This document shows, piece after piece, positions 15,995 through 25,281 of a stretch of 64,000 bases of DNA (within the stretch, counting starts at the first letter, position 1; every line of letters begins with the position of its first letter). A program made the position numbers and the translations under genes. Origin of the DNA: Bacteroidota bacterium (GTDB taxonomy: Bacteria > Bacteroidota > Bacteroidia > 2-12-FULL-35-15). The DNA is taken from contig JAOQAG010000001.1 in the NCBI GenBank assembly GCA_025963715.1, positions 1 to 64,000 on the forward strand. The letters are read 5' to 3'. The notes beneath the pieces are model-generated. The model was not told the origin of the DNA. It made no database searches and saw only the letters and a list, made by a program, of their open reading frames with translations.

Positions 15995-18403
15995 ATGGTG
16001 GATAAGAAAAAAACGAGCATTATTGAAATGGATGACTTGCTGTCATTCATTAAAATATTTTCTAAAAACTGGCTGGTCATTGTTTCATTTGTGGCGGTTG
16101 CCAGCATCCTTTGCTATTTTTATACCTACAAATTACCGGATGTGTATGCTGCAAAAACGCAGATCTTACTAAAATCCGACGATACTTACGATTACCAGAA
16201 TCAGATCTATAAAGGGATCGGGTTTTACCAGCCTTACCAGGATAATGACAACCAGATCCGCGTTATTACTTCCAATGACCTTATTGAGCAGGCTTTATCC
16301 AAATTAAAGCTGGATGTTTCCTATTTTATCGTAGGGCGCTTTAAAACCAAAGAAGTATATCAGGCCATGCCGTTTGAAGTGGTGGTAAGCCGACTCAGCC
16401 CATTATTGTATGAAAAAGACATCAAGCTGAAGATCCTGAATGAAAAACAATTTCAGCTGACGTATAAAAGAGGGGAAGAAGAGGTAAAAACGAGTTATTC
16501 ATTTGACAAAGAGATCGTGAATCCTGATTTTATCATGGTGGTGAAAAAGAACAGCAACATCAATGATAAAACCATCAATAATTTAAATGAGATCGATTAC
16601 CAGGTGCAGATCCACAGCATGGAAAACCTGGTGAATAAATTCAAAGGCGCGCTTGCGGTGGAATCGGTGGAGAATACAACCATCCTGGAGCTGGAGCTGG
16701 AAGATGAGATCCCCTACAGGGCGGTTACATTCCTGGATACCTTATCAAAAGTATACATTGATTATACTGCCAAAGCGCAATACACGATCAATGAAAATAC
16801 GCTTGCCAACATTGATAAGCAGCTGAACGAGATTACGGTAATTTTATCGTCGCTGGAAAACGACCTGGAACATTATAAATCGGATAAAGCGATTTTGGAT
16901 CTTGACAAGGAAGAAGAAGATTATTTCAATAAATTAATTGATTACGACGGACAGAAACGGGATCTGGAATTGTATATCCAATCACTGGATGCTTTGCAGG
17001 AATATATTTTGACGCTGTCCGACAAAGTGGATAAAAAATTATTGCCGCCATCTTTCTACATCGAGGAAAAAGATGATTACATGCAAAAAGCATTGACGAA
17101 TATTTATTCGATGCAGATGGAGCGCAACGAAAAATTATTCGGATCCACGGAAAAAAACAGGAACATCAATGAGCTGGATGAGAACATTGAATTGCTGCGG
17201 AAAAATATCCTGACCTACATTAATAATTCCAAGGATGGTTTGCACAAACGCATTTCGGATATTCAAAAGCAGATCGACGATTATACCAATATTATTAAAG
17301 GAATTCCGAAAACGCAGCGCGACCTGTTGACGATCCAGCGCAAAGTGGATGTGAACGAAAAAATGTACGAGTTCCTGTTGGAAAAAAGAGCCAGCACAGT
17401 GATTGCACGTTCCGGTATCTTACCGCAAACAAGCGTGATCGAATCGGCGCATTCTGTTGGGATCATCAAACCAAACAAACGGAAGATCCTGTATTATTTT
17501 ATCGCAGTGGCGGTGTTGCTGAGTTTGATCATTGTATTTATCCGCACGATCCTGTTCTCGACAATTGAGAACATCAGCGAGCTGAAACGTTTGACGAGCT
17601 TGCCGGTATTGGGAGAAATTCCATTGCTTACGGAAGCAACCGACAGTTATATCATTGTGGATAAAGATCCGAAAAGCCCGATCACCGAGAGCTTTCGCGC
17701 GATCCGTACCAACCTGGAATACATGGCCAGCGATATAAATTCGAAAGTGATCCTGATCACGTCTTATAATCCGGGCGAAGGAAAAACATTCTGTTCGGTA
17801 AACCTTGCCACCATCCTTGCAAAAGCAGGAAAAAAAGTATTGTTGCTGGAAATGGATCTGCACAAACCAAAAGTGCAGAAAGCTTTGAACATGTCGAACA
17901 GCATTGGTGTGAGTACGCTACTGATTGGTAAATCCACCATCGAATCGGTGATCCTGCCAACGGAGATCGAAAATTTATCGGTGATCCTTTCCGGGCCTAC
18001 ACCGCCGAATGCATCGGAGATCATCCTGAGTCCGCACTTAAAAGAATTATTTGAATACGGCCGCACGCATTTTGATTATGTGGTGGTGGATACCGCTCCT
18101 GTAGGCTTGATCACGGATGCATTGGTGATCATGAAAAATGCAGATGTTTCCCTGTTTGTACTCAACTCCAAATACGCGCAGAAACAGGTAGTGAAAATTG
18201 CAGAAGAAATTGTAGCGACCAACAAGCTGAAAAATTTCGGTTTCATACTGAACGGTGTAAAACGCAAACGCTCGGGTTACTATTATAACTACGGTTATGG
18301 CAGAGGCTACGGTTATGGCTACAGCGGATACGGCTACGGTTATGGAAACCGCGGAGGATACGGCTACGGTTCGGGCAAGAGCCCGGATGAAAAAGCAAAA
18401 TAA
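15995..18403 (+). CDS. Wzc-like polysaccharide co-polymerase / tyrosine autokinase
   Basis: An 802-residue inner-membrane protein that controls chain length or export of surface polysaccharide. It has a Wzz-type N-terminus with a membrane helix (about 25-44), a long coiled periplasmic part (about 200-480), a second helix (about 499-522), and a cytoplasmic BY-kinase domain. The kinase shows Walker A YNPGEGKTF (about 590-598), Walker A' LLLEMDLHKP (about 616) and Walker B DYVVVDTAP (about 694). The C-terminal tail (about 761-795) is an unusually regular Tyr/Gly run of the form YGYG, the expected autophosphorylation cluster. No Wza-type outer-membrane exporter or Wzb phosphatase is adjacent; the only phosphatase-like gene is at 29946. 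Confidence 0.95.
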   Translation: MVDKKKTSIIEMDDLLSFIKIFSKNWLVIVSFVAVASILCYFYTYKLPDVYAAKTQILLKSDDTYDYQNQIYKGIGFYQPYQDNDNQIRVITSNDLIEQALSKLKLDVSYFIVGRFKTKEVYQAMPFEVVVSRLSPLLYEKDIKLKILNEKQFQLTYKRGEEEVKTSYSFDKEIVNPDFIMVVKKNSNINDKTINNLNEIDYQVQIHSMENLVNKFKGALAVESVENTTILELELEDEIPYRAVTFLDTLSKVYIDYTAKAQYTINENTLANIDKQLNEITVILSSLENDLEHYKSDKAILDLDKEEEDYFNKLIDYDGQKRDLELYIQSLDALQEYILTLSDKVDKKLLPPSFYIEEKDDYMQKALTNIYSMQMERNEKLFGSTEKNRNINELDENIELLRKNILTYINNSKDGLHKRISDIQKQIDDYTNIIKGIPKTQRDLLTIQRKVDVNEKMYEFLLEKRASTVIARSGILPQTSVIESAHSVGIIKPNKRKILYYFIAVAVLLSLIIVFIRTILFSTIENISELKRLTSLPVLGEIPLLTEATDSYIIVDKDPKSPITESFRAIRTNLEYMASDINSKVILITSYNPGEGKTFCSVNLATILAKAGKKVLLLEMDLHKPKVQKALNMSNSIGVSTLLIGKSTIESVILPTEIENLSVILSGPTPPNASEIILSPHLKELFEYGRTHFDYVVVDTAPVGLITDALVIMKNADVSLFVLNSKYAQKQVVKIAEEIVATNKLKNFGFILNGVKRKRSGYYYNYGYGRGYGYGYSGYGYGYGNRGGYGYGSGKSPDEKAK

Positions 18404-18438
18404 ACCTCCGGAATTTCGTACAGTAAAATTATTGGTTC

Positions 18439-18604
18439 TGTTGTAGGAAAGTTCTTTTTACAATGTTCATAAAGGATACTGTCATCCCGGGCTTGACCCG
18501 GGATCTCATAAATGATAGCAGTATTTAATTGGCAGATCCCGGGTCAAGCCCGGGATGACAGTGTTTTTTGTGAATAGTGTAAAAAAAAGATTTTATTATA
18601 ACAT
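18439..18604. repeat. Inverted-repeat element with TGTTGTA end, copy B
   Basis: Begins TTCTGTTGTAGGAAAGTTC and ends TTTTATTATAACATAAGG, a degraded inverted pair. At its centre is the TGTCATCCCGGG inverted repeat (18479-18561). The layout is the same as the better preserved element at 44188-44360. It fills the gap between the Wzc-like gene and the MBOAT gene and could also act as a transcriptional pause or terminator. Confidence 0.6.
18479..18561. repeat. TGTCATCCCGGG inverted repeat, copy B
   Basis: Outer arms CTGTCATCCCGGGCTTGACC plus CGGGATCT and AGATCCCGGGTCAAGCCCGG plus GATGACAG are perfectly complementary over 27 bases, with a central AATGATAGCAG spacer region. It matches copy A closely, including ATCTCATAAATG after the left arm. 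Confidence 0.85.
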
Positions 18605-18651
18605 AAGGTTTTTAAGATCCTTCAATAAAAAAACGCAGCAAGCAAAAAAAT

Positions 18652-20088
18652 ATGCTCTTTAATTCGATAGGCTTTGCCGTATTTTTACCCATAGTTTTTA
18701 TACTCTATTGGTTTTTTGTAAACAAGAGCCTGCGCTCGCAAAACCTGCTGTTGCTGATTGCCAGCTACTTTTTTTATTCCTGCTGGGATTATCGTTTTTT
18801 ATTTTTACTGATCTTTTCCACCGCGCTGGATTATTTTACGGGTTTGAAAATGTACGAAGCCCGTAATCAGCGCATGAAAAAAACATGGTTCTGGATCAGC
18901 GTGATCGTGAACCTTGGTTTCCTGGGCGTATTCAAATATTATAACTTTTTTATCACTTCTTTTTCGGAGCTTACCGGGCGTTTCGGCTACAAGCCGGACA
19001 TTACGCTGCTGCACATTATTTTGCCGGTGGGGATCTCTTTTTACACGTTTCATGGCTTGTCCTACGTGATCGATATTTACAAAGACCGGATAAAACCGGT
19101 GAAAAATTTTGTGGATTATTCGGTCTTCGTGAGCTTTTTCCCTTTGCTGGTAGCCGGGCCTATTGAGCGTGCCACGCATTTGCTGCCACAGATCCAGCGG
19201 GAGCGTACATTTGATTACAGCAAAGCAACGGACGGCCTGCGGCAGATCCTTTGGGGATTGTTTAAAAAAGTAGTGATCGCAGATAATTGCGCGGAATATG
19301 TAAACATGGCTTTTCATAACCCTTCGCATTATTCCGCCAGCACACTTTTACTCGGCGCAGTTATGTTTGCGTTCCAGATCTACTGCGATTTTTCGGGTTA
19401 TTCCGATATTGCACTGGGAACGGCGCGGTTGTTTGGAATTGAGCTGCTGCGCAATTTTGCCTTTCCATATTTTTCACGCGATATAGCCGAATTCTGGCGC
19501 CGCTGGCACATTTCGCTTTCCAGCTGGTTCCGCGATTATTTGTATGTACCGCTGGGTGGCAGTCGCGGCGGCATTTGGATGAAAGTACGGAACACCTTTA
19601 TTATATTTTTAGTAAGTGGTTTCTGGCACGGTGCCAACTGGACGTTCATCATCTGGGGCGCGCTCAACGCGATCTATTTTTTGCCTTTGCTGTTGCTCGA
19701 CCGTAACCGGAATAACCTGGAAATTGTAGCAAAAGGAAATTATTTACCTTCCATCAGCGAATTCCTGAACATGGCGGCCACGTTTGCATTGGTGGTGTTT
19801 GCCTGGATCTTTTTCCGTGCCGATAATGTGCATGCAGCGCTTGCTTATATTGCCGATCTGTTCTCCGTTTCCATGTTCAGCATGCCGCATAAAACACCGG
19901 TGATATTGATCGTAATTTTGTGTTTGTTCCTGCTCATCGAATGGCTGGGAAGGGAACAGCAATATGCATTGGCAACGGCTGCGCTGAAATTGCCGAGAGC
20001 AGTGCGGTGGTCGTTTTACTTTTTAATCATCATCGCCATTTCCAATTACGGCGGCGCTAATAAACAGTTTATTTATTTTCAATTTTAA
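18652..20088 (+). CDS. MBOAT family membrane O-acyltransferase (AlgI/DltB type)
   Basis: A 478-residue polytopic membrane protein with about ten helices. The family signature is clear: ERATHLLPQI in a cytoplasmic loop, FWRRWHISLSSWFRDYLYVP with His286, and FLVSGFWHGANWT with the invariant catalytic His326. By family knowledge it moves an acyl (usually acetyl) group across the membrane onto an extracytoplasmic glycan or teichoic acid. The next gene, six bases downstream, is an SGNH-fold partner of the type that completes transfer in AlgI/AlgJ-like systems, so the two are probably one unit that O-acylates the polysaccharide made here. The substrate is unknown. Confidence 0.93.
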   Translation: MLFNSIGFAVFLPIVFILYWFFVNKSLRSQNLLLLIASYFFYSCWDYRFLFLLIFSTALDYFTGLKMYEARNQRMKKTWFWISVIVNLGFLGVFKYYNFFITSFSELTGRFGYKPDITLLHIILPVGISFYTFHGLSYVIDIYKDRIKPVKNFVDYSVFVSFFPLLVAGPIERATHLLPQIQRERTFDYSKATDGLRQILWGLFKKVVIADNCAEYVNMAFHNPSHYSASTLLLGAVMFAFQIYCDFSGYSDIALGTARLFGIELLRNFAFPYFSRDIAEFWRRWHISLSSWFRDYLYVPLGGSRGGIWMKVRNTFIIFLVSGFWHGANWTFIIWGALNAIYFLPLLLLDRNRNNLEIVAKGNYLPSISEFLNMAATFALVVFAWIFFRADNVHAALAYIADLFSVSMFSMPHKTPVILIVILCLFLLIEWLGREQQYALATAALKLPRAVRWSFYFLIIIAISNYGGANKQFIYFQF

Positions 20089-20093
20089 AGCAG

Positions 20094-21134
20094 ATGAAGC
20101 GCTTCCTCCGACAACTATTTATTTTTTGCCTGCTGTTTCTGCTGCTGGCCTGGTTGGCGCATCTGCCTGACAGGGATAAATATTCGGGCAGCCCGTATTA
20201 CTCAAAAAAGTACACGTATTATAAGCAACATTCCGCGCAGTACAATGCGGTGGTTTTTGGCTCCAGCCGCATGTTCCGGCAGGTAAATCCTGATGTGTTG
20301 GATAGCGTGCTGGGTGCGTATCATTTTTCGACTTACAACCTGGGAGCGCCTGCTACGTTCAATCCTGAAGAATATTTTTTATACGAGCAGCTGCTTGAAG
20401 AAGATCATGCGCATTTAAAATATGCATTTTTAGAGCTGCAGCCGCTGAATAAAATTTCGGAATTGAATGTGGATTCCAAACGGAATTATTACTGGATGAA
20501 TTTTAAATACCTGCGTTTTGCGACCCAGTATATTTTACGCTCCAATGATTCGGCTGCTCTTAAAAAGCAGCAGATCGACGCATATTGCCAGAGTTATGTG
20601 AACAATAAATTTGATTTTTCGGGTGTGTTAACACTTTTTAAAAAGAAGGAAAATTCCGCCGCGACGGACGCTACTAAAAATGGTTTTTATTCGTTGAACG
20701 ATGAAATGAATGATACGCCAGGAGAAGATGAATTTAGTTTCCGTTTGAATGCATTTTTGAAAGATACCACTGTTTTAAACGAGCGGAGAAAAGGCTCGGA
20801 GCAGGCATTTTCAAAGAAATTAATTGCTGCAGAAGCAAATGTATGTCACATGAACAAACTGAAAAAACTGATCGCAAAATCGGAGGAGGCGGGCATTCAT
20901 TTGTTTTTTGTGATGCCGCCCAAATTAAATGCAGCGGATTATGCAGCGTTATTGCCAATCATGCAGCAGCTGCCGGAAGCAAATGTGATCCAGCTGGCTG
21001 ATGTAAAAACGTTTCCCCAATTGTACCTCGCTTCCAATTCCTTTGATATCGGGCATTTGAACAAAAAAGGCGCTGCTGTTTTCAGTGCATTGCTTGCAAA
21101 CGAGATCGCAAAAAAATTAAATGCTGCGCGCTGA
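20094..21134 (+). CDS. SGNH-fold partner of the MBOAT acyltransferase
   Basis: A 346-residue protein with one N-terminal membrane anchor (about 8-25) and an extracytoplasmic domain. The block VVFGSSRMFRQ holds a candidate nucleophile Ser57 in a GSS (not GDS) setting, and the C-terminal FDIGHLNKKG provides Asp318 and His321 of a DxxH pair. YNLGAPATFNPEEY gives the block II glycine region. This is the arrangement of AlgJ/AlgX- and DUF1574-like proteins that act with MBOAT transporters to acetylate exported glycans. The role comes from this architecture and the six-base spacing to the MBOAT gene; the acceptor is not known. Confidence 0.85.
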   Translation: MKRFLRQLFIFCLLFLLLAWLAHLPDRDKYSGSPYYSKKYTYYKQHSAQYNAVVFGSSRMFRQVNPDVLDSVLGAYHFSTYNLGAPATFNPEEYFLYEQLLEEDHAHLKYAFLELQPLNKISELNVDSKRNYYWMNFKYLRFATQYILRSNDSAALKKQQIDAYCQSYVNNKFDFSGVLTLFKKKENSAATDATKNGFYSLNDEMNDTPGEDEFSFRLNAFLKDTTVLNERRKGSEQAFSKKLIAAEANVCHMNKLKKLIAKSEEAGIHLFFVMPPKLNAADYAALLPIMQQLPEANVIQLADVKTFPQLYLASNSFDIGHLNKKGAAVFSALLANEIAKKLNAAR

Positions 21135-21146
21135 TAAAAATAGCCA

Positions 21147-21270
21147 TGCTGTGGAACAATGTTGCTTAGGAAACAGAAATTCCCTCCTGAGCAGTCATCC
21201 CGGGCACCGACCCGGGATGACAGTCCTGTTTTTGTAATATTGCAAAAACAACATTTTCCTCCAACAACAT
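21147..21270. repeat. Inverted-repeat element with TGCTGTGG end, copy C
   Basis: Starts ATGCTGTGGAACAATGTTGC and ends with the imperfect complement CAACATTTTCCTCCAACAACAT. The centre is a compact hairpin GTCATCCCGGG CACCGA CCCGGGATGAC (21194-21221) in place of the long double arm of copies A and B. The GGAAACAGAAAT after the left end is shared with the copy at 44188, which shows the two are related. Confidence 0.7.
21194..21221. repeat. TGTCATCCCGGG hairpin, copy C
   Basis: A perfect 11-base-pair stem with a six-base loop, lacking the second arm of the longer copies. It is a plausible stop for the MBOAT/SGNH transcript, although no T-run follows at once. Confidence 0.8.
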
Positions 21271-21392
21271 AAATCAATGATTTTGTTACTATAATTTTAA
21301 GCGTTTCCAGCCCTTTAATATTTCGATAATAGGATAAAAGTTCGCATCTTTGAGTTTTACATGTTTTGTGAAATTTACATCATTAATCATTC

Positions 21393-22250
21393 ATGAACGG
21401 AACAACCGATAAGGACGAATTTGATTTGATAATAAAGCCGCGGCAATCGATGTTAAGCATTGATTTTAAAGGCTTGTGGCGTTACCGCGATCTGCTGATG
21501 CTGTTTGTAAAGCGCGATTTTGTAGCTACTTACAAACAAACAGTGCTCGGTCCGCTTTGGTTCCTCATCCAACCCATTCTTACCACCGTTACATTTTACA
21601 TCATTGGGAGTATTGCCAATATTCCCACGGATGGAATTCCGCCTGTTTTATTTTACATGGCTGGCATTATTTTGTGGAATTATTATGCCGATTGCCTCAC
21701 CAAAACTTCCGAAACATTTACCGCCAACGCTGCCATTTTCGGGAAGGTTTATTTTCCAAGATTGATCGTGCCGGTTTCCATTGTGGTTTCTAACTTTGTG
21801 CGGTTCAGTATTCAATTTGTATTGTTTTTGGCGTTTTGGCTTTATTTTTATTTTTTTAAAGGAGCGGTATTGCACATGAATACCGTTGCGTTGTTATTTC
21901 CGGTACTGTTGCTTTTAATGGCAGGGCATGGTTTGGCAATGGGTATTATTATTTCATCACTCACCACCAAATACCGCGATCTTAAATTCCTGGTCACGTT
22001 TGGCGTGCAGCTGCTGATGTATGCAACGCCGGTGATCTATCCGCTCTCCTCCGTTTCCGATAAGTACAAAGGATTGATGTTGCTTAACCCAATGGCAAGC
22101 ATCATCGAATGTTTTAAATACGGTTTTTTAGGTGTTGGTTTTTTTAGCCCGGCATACCTGCTATATAGCTTAATATCCTTAATTTTAATTCTTTTTATCG
22201 GGGTGGTATTGTTTAATAAAATCGAAAAAAGTTTCATGGACACTATTTAA
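21393..22250 (+). CDS. ABC-2 type polysaccharide export permease (Wzm-like)
   Basis: A 285-residue inner-membrane protein with six helices. It starts with the cytoplasmic interface helix ending WRYRDLLMLFVKRDFVATYKQT, typical of Wzm/TagG permeases, followed by LGPLWFLIQP. With the ATPase at 23673 it would export a complete lipid-linked glycan to the periplasm. The gap of about 260 bases upstream suggests its own promoter. Unusually, its ATPase partner is not the next gene: a FAD-binding protein lies between. A weak -7-like CATCTTTG lies about 40 bases upstream. Confidence 0.93.
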   Translation: MNGTTDKDEFDLIIKPRQSMLSIDFKGLWRYRDLLMLFVKRDFVATYKQTVLGPLWFLIQPILTTVTFYIIGSIANIPTDGIPPVLFYMAGIILWNYYADCLTKTSETFTANAAIFGKVYFPRLIVPVSIVVSNFVRFSIQFVLFLAFWLYFYFFKGAVLHMNTVALLFPVLLLLMAGHGLAMGIIISSLTTKYRDLKFLVTFGVQLLMYATPVIYPLSSVSDKYKGLMLLNPMASIIECFKYGFLGVGFFSPAYLLYSLISLILILFIGVVLFNKIEKSFMDTI

Positions 22251-22275
22251 AAAATAGCAGTTCATTTTTTAGTTG

Positions 22276-23649
22276 ATGCACATGCAAAGAGAAAAAGTAG
22301 TTATAATCGGAGGTGGACTTTCAGGAGTGCTGGCAGCAATGCGTTTGGCAGAAATGGAGCATGGCCCGGAAATTACCTTGTTGGAAAAAGATCCGGAAAA
22401 GTTAGGGCGTGGTGTGGCGTATCAGCAGGAATTTACGCACCAACCGCTGAATGTGGTGGCTGCGAACATGAGCCTTTTTCCCGGTAAGCCGGATGATTTT
22501 GTAAAATGGCTCGAAGAAAATGCATTCCGTTACAATCACCTGATCAAAAATATTAATGCCACTTCTTTTGTTCCGCGCAAGATCTTCGGAGATTATTTAG
22601 TAGAGCGTTTGAAGGAAGTACACGACCGGCTGGAAGGCCGTTTCCTGATCCGCATTGATGAAGCGATCTCCATCCTGGGAACAGGAAAAAATAAAACGGT
22701 GGTATTGTCATCCGGCGTTACGCTGCAGGCAAGCAAAGTGATTTTGGCATTGGGGAATTTCCCGCCTGCCGATATTTTAGAAGAACACAAAGATGTAAAA
22801 AATGATCCGCGGTATTTTTCCAATCCATGGACGGATAAAGTGTATCACAACATCAAAGGCGATGAACATATTTTATTGATGGGAACCGGCTTAACAGCTG
22901 TGGATGTGGTGCTGGGGTTGCATGTGCGTAATTTTACAGGTAAGATCCTGATGTTATCGCGCAGCGGAAGATTGCCTTTGCCGCATTACATTTCCTCACA
23001 AAAATATACATGGGATGCACCGTATTTATTGCCTCCCGGCGAATTGTTCAAAGCAATTACGGGCTGCATTAAAAACAATCCGGATGTTCCCTGGCCATTG
23101 ATTTTAGACAGTATTCGTCCGTATACACAAAAGATCTGGTCGTTCTGGAGCACCGAACAAAAAGCGGTTTTTCTGAAACGCTTCCGCCCGTTCTGGGAGA
23201 TTGCAAGGCACCGTATCCCGAACGATACAGCAGAAGTATTGGATAAATTAATGAAAGCAGGAACGTTAAAAATTTCGAAAGGAAAATTAATTTCTACTGT
23301 GAAAAATGAAAATGGTTTTGAAACGGTTTTTGTAAATCCGGAAGGAGAAAAAACGATCAGCTTTCAAAAAATAATTAATTGCACCGGACCGGAAAGCAAT
23401 TACCGGAAAATAAAATTTCCAATCATCCGCGATCTCATCGAACGCGGAAAAGTGGTGCCGGATGCGTTGGGATTGGGAATTTCCTGTACGGAAGAAGGCG
23501 CGATCATCAACAAAGACCAGCAGATTGAAGAAGGCATGTGGTGCGTTGGTCCGATGCGCAAAGCCGCTTTGTGGGAAACCACGGCGTTGAAAGAGATCCG
23601 GGACCAGGTGGAAGGATTGGTGAACAGCATGCAAAAAGTAAGGGCTTAA
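22276..23649 (+). CDS. FAD/NAD(P)-binding oxidoreductase-like protein
   Basis: A protein of about 457 residues beginning with the dinucleotide-binding motif VVIIGGGLSGVLAAMRLAE followed by an acidic residue pattern (ITLLEKD). A second nucleotide site follows, LLMGTGLTAVDVVLGLH (about 205), and a late INCTGPESNYRK block (about 370). This matches the FAD-NAD(P)-binding family related to flavin monooxygenases and lysine N-hydroxylases. Its reaction is unknown. Its position between the two halves of an ABC glycan exporter, with 23-26-base gaps on each side, suggests it acts on the same glycan or its lipid carrier. A TTG codon just upstream (22273) could also start the frame; ATG 22276 or 22282 is preferred. 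Confidence 0.85.
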   Translation: MHMQREKVVIIGGGLSGVLAAMRLAEMEHGPEITLLEKDPEKLGRGVAYQQEFTHQPLNVVAANMSLFPGKPDDFVKWLEENAFRYNHLIKNINATSFVPRKIFGDYLVERLKEVHDRLEGRFLIRIDEAISILGTGKNKTVVLSSGVTLQASKVILALGNFPPADILEEHKDVKNDPRYFSNPWTDKVYHNIKGDEHILLMGTGLTAVDVVLGLHVRNFTGKILMLSRSGRLPLPHYISSQKYTWDAPYLLPPGELFKAITGCIKNNPDVPWPLILDSIRPYTQKIWSFWSTEQKAVFLKRFRPFWEIARHRIPNDTAEVLDKLMKAGTLKISKGKLISTVKNENGFETVFVNPEGEKTISFQKIINCTGPESNYRKIKFPIIRDLIERGKVVPDALGLGISCTEEGAIINKDQQIEEGMWCVGPMRKAALWETTALKEIRDQVEGLVNSMQKVRA

Positions 23650-23672
23650 ATTGATTTGAATTATACAGGAAA

Positions 23673-24962
23673 ATGTCGGATACGATCATAAAAGTAGAAG
23701 GTTTAGGGAAACAATACCGCCTGGGACAAATTGGTACGGGGGCATTGTCGCACGACATTAACCGCGCCTGGCATTTGCTGCGCGGCAAGGAAGATCCGTA
23801 TTTGAAAGTGGGGGAAGTGAATGATAGAACAATGAAAGGTGGTAGCGATTTAGTGTGGGCGTTAAAAGATATTAATTTTGATGTGAAGCGCGGAGAAGCG
23901 ATTGGGATCATTGGAAAGAACGGTGCAGGTAAATCCACGCTGTTAAAAATATTGTCACAAATTACATCTCCAACGGTTGGAGAAATAAAAGTGAAAGGCC
24001 GCATTGCTGCGTTATTGGAAGTGGGTACGGGTTTTCATCCGGAGCTTACCGGCCGTGAAAATATTTTTTTGAACGGCGCTATTCTCGGCATGACCAAAGC
24101 GGAGATCCGCAGAAAGCTGGATGAGATCATCGCGTTCAGCGGTGTTGAAAAATATGTGGATACGCCTGCAAAACGCTATTCATCCGGAATGATGGTACGT
24201 TTGGGTTTTGCTGTAGCCGCGCATCTGGAGCCGGAAATATTAATTGTAGATGAGGTGTTAGCCGTGGGTGATGCGGAGTTTCAGAAAAAAGCGATCGGGA
24301 AAATGAAAGAGGTGAGTGAGGCGGGCGAACGTACGGTACTTTTTGTAAGTCATAACATGGCGAGCGTAAAAAGTTTGTGCAGCAAAGGAATTGTGCTGAG
24401 CAACGGCAGCATCAGCTTTAGCGGCGGTGTGGATGAAAGTGTGAATGCGTATTTGAAAGACGGAAATGATGAGGGAATGACCGAATACAAAGTGCTTTCG
24501 GATGACCGTTCGGCAGTTTCCGCAGAAGTGGAAGTGGTATCGGTGGGAATAAAAGCACATGGGAAAGAGTATGGCGATTCTATGCGCATGGATGAGGAGC
24601 TGGAGTTAACGGTGACGTATAACAAAAAGAAAAAAGGATTCCGGTTGGATTCCACGATCCAGGTAAAAGATAATTCGGGGAATTATTTGTTTGTGTGTAC
24701 TACTGCTTCCGCAGATGCAGAAACAAATGAGAATGCCGAAGGATTGATGGAAAATAAATTATTGCTGCCGAAGAATTTTTTCAATGCAGATACTTTTTAT
24801 ATTAATTTACTGATGGTGATCGATGAGCGTGCTGTGGCAGTGAAGCTGAATGATGTACTTTCGTTTACGATCATGAACAAGCAGCTGAAGATCGGTGCCT
24901 GGATGGGAAAAGGTGTGGCTCCGCTGAAACCGGATTTTAAATGGGAGATCACTAAGAAGTAG
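23673..24962 (+). CDS. ABC polysaccharide export ATPase with C-terminal glycan-binding domain (Wzt-like)
   Basis: A 429-residue cytoplasmic ATPase with Walker A GKNGAGKST (residues 81-89), Q-loop region, signature YSSGMMVRLGFAVA (from 169), Walker B EILIVDEVLAVGD and switch FVSHN. After about residue 275 an extra domain of some 150 residues, rich in beta strands, matches the position and size of the Wzt carbohydrate-binding domain. In E. coli O8/O9a-type systems this domain recognises a terminal modification of the finished chain. It pairs with the permease at 21393. A methyltransferase and a sulfotransferase follow within 2 kb, natural candidates for making such a chain cap. Confidence 0.95.
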   Translation: MSDTIIKVEGLGKQYRLGQIGTGALSHDINRAWHLLRGKEDPYLKVGEVNDRTMKGGSDLVWALKDINFDVKRGEAIGIIGKNGAGKSTLLKILSQITSPTVGEIKVKGRIAALLEVGTGFHPELTGRENIFLNGAILGMTKAEIRRKLDEIIAFSGVEKYVDTPAKRYSSGMMVRLGFAVAAHLEPEILIVDEVLAVGDAEFQKKAIGKMKEVSEAGERTVLFVSHNMASVKSLCSKGIVLSNGSISFSGGVDESVNAYLKDGNDEGMTEYKVLSDDRSAVSAEVEVVSVGIKAHGKEYGDSMRMDEELELTVTYNKKKKGFRLDSTIQVKDNSGNYLFVCTTASADAETNENAEGLMENKLLLPKNFFNADTFYINLLMVIDERAVAVKLNDVLSFTIMNKQLKIGAWMGKGVAPLKPDFKWEITKK

Positions 24963-25281
24963 ACAGTAGACAAACAATAAAAAGTAGACAATGAAAAAGT
25001 AAACAAAAAGAAAGTAGGCATGTGCAGTAGGCAAAGTGAAAAATCAAAAAGAAGTAGGCAGTAGACAAAAAGGAAAAAGTAGACAATGAAAAAGTAAACA
25101 AAAAGAAAGTAGGCAATGTGCAGTAGGCAAAGTGAAAAATCAAAAAGAAGTAAACAGTAGACAAAAATAAAAAAGGAAACAAATAAATAAAAAATAAAAT
25201 ATACGACTCCGCGAGCTTTGCGCCTCCTTTGCGCCTTTGCGGTAAAACACACACAGACTAAAACAACAAAATACAACGTGC
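24963..25281. repeat. Short-period tandem repeats, two ~95-bp units, in a 319-base gap
   Basis: The gap begins with GTAGACA/GTAGGCA heptamers. A unit starting AGTAGACAATGAAAAAGTAA at 24983 recurs at 25078 (95-base period) nearly unchanged, each with AAAGAAAGTAGGCA, TGTGCAGTAGGCAAAGTG and AAAAATCAAAAAGAAGTA. After about 25170 the sequence becomes A-rich and ends with CTTTGCGCCTCCTTTGCGCC plus TTTGCGGTAAA, a common intergenic motif in this phylum. No gene is seen; a 218-codon minus-strand frame across it is a low-complexity artefact. Confidence 0.8.

Noticed and set aside
24963-25170. Possible CRISPR array
   Set aside because: The repeats are contiguous short words and two 95-base units without unique spacers of even size, and no cas gene is in the window.
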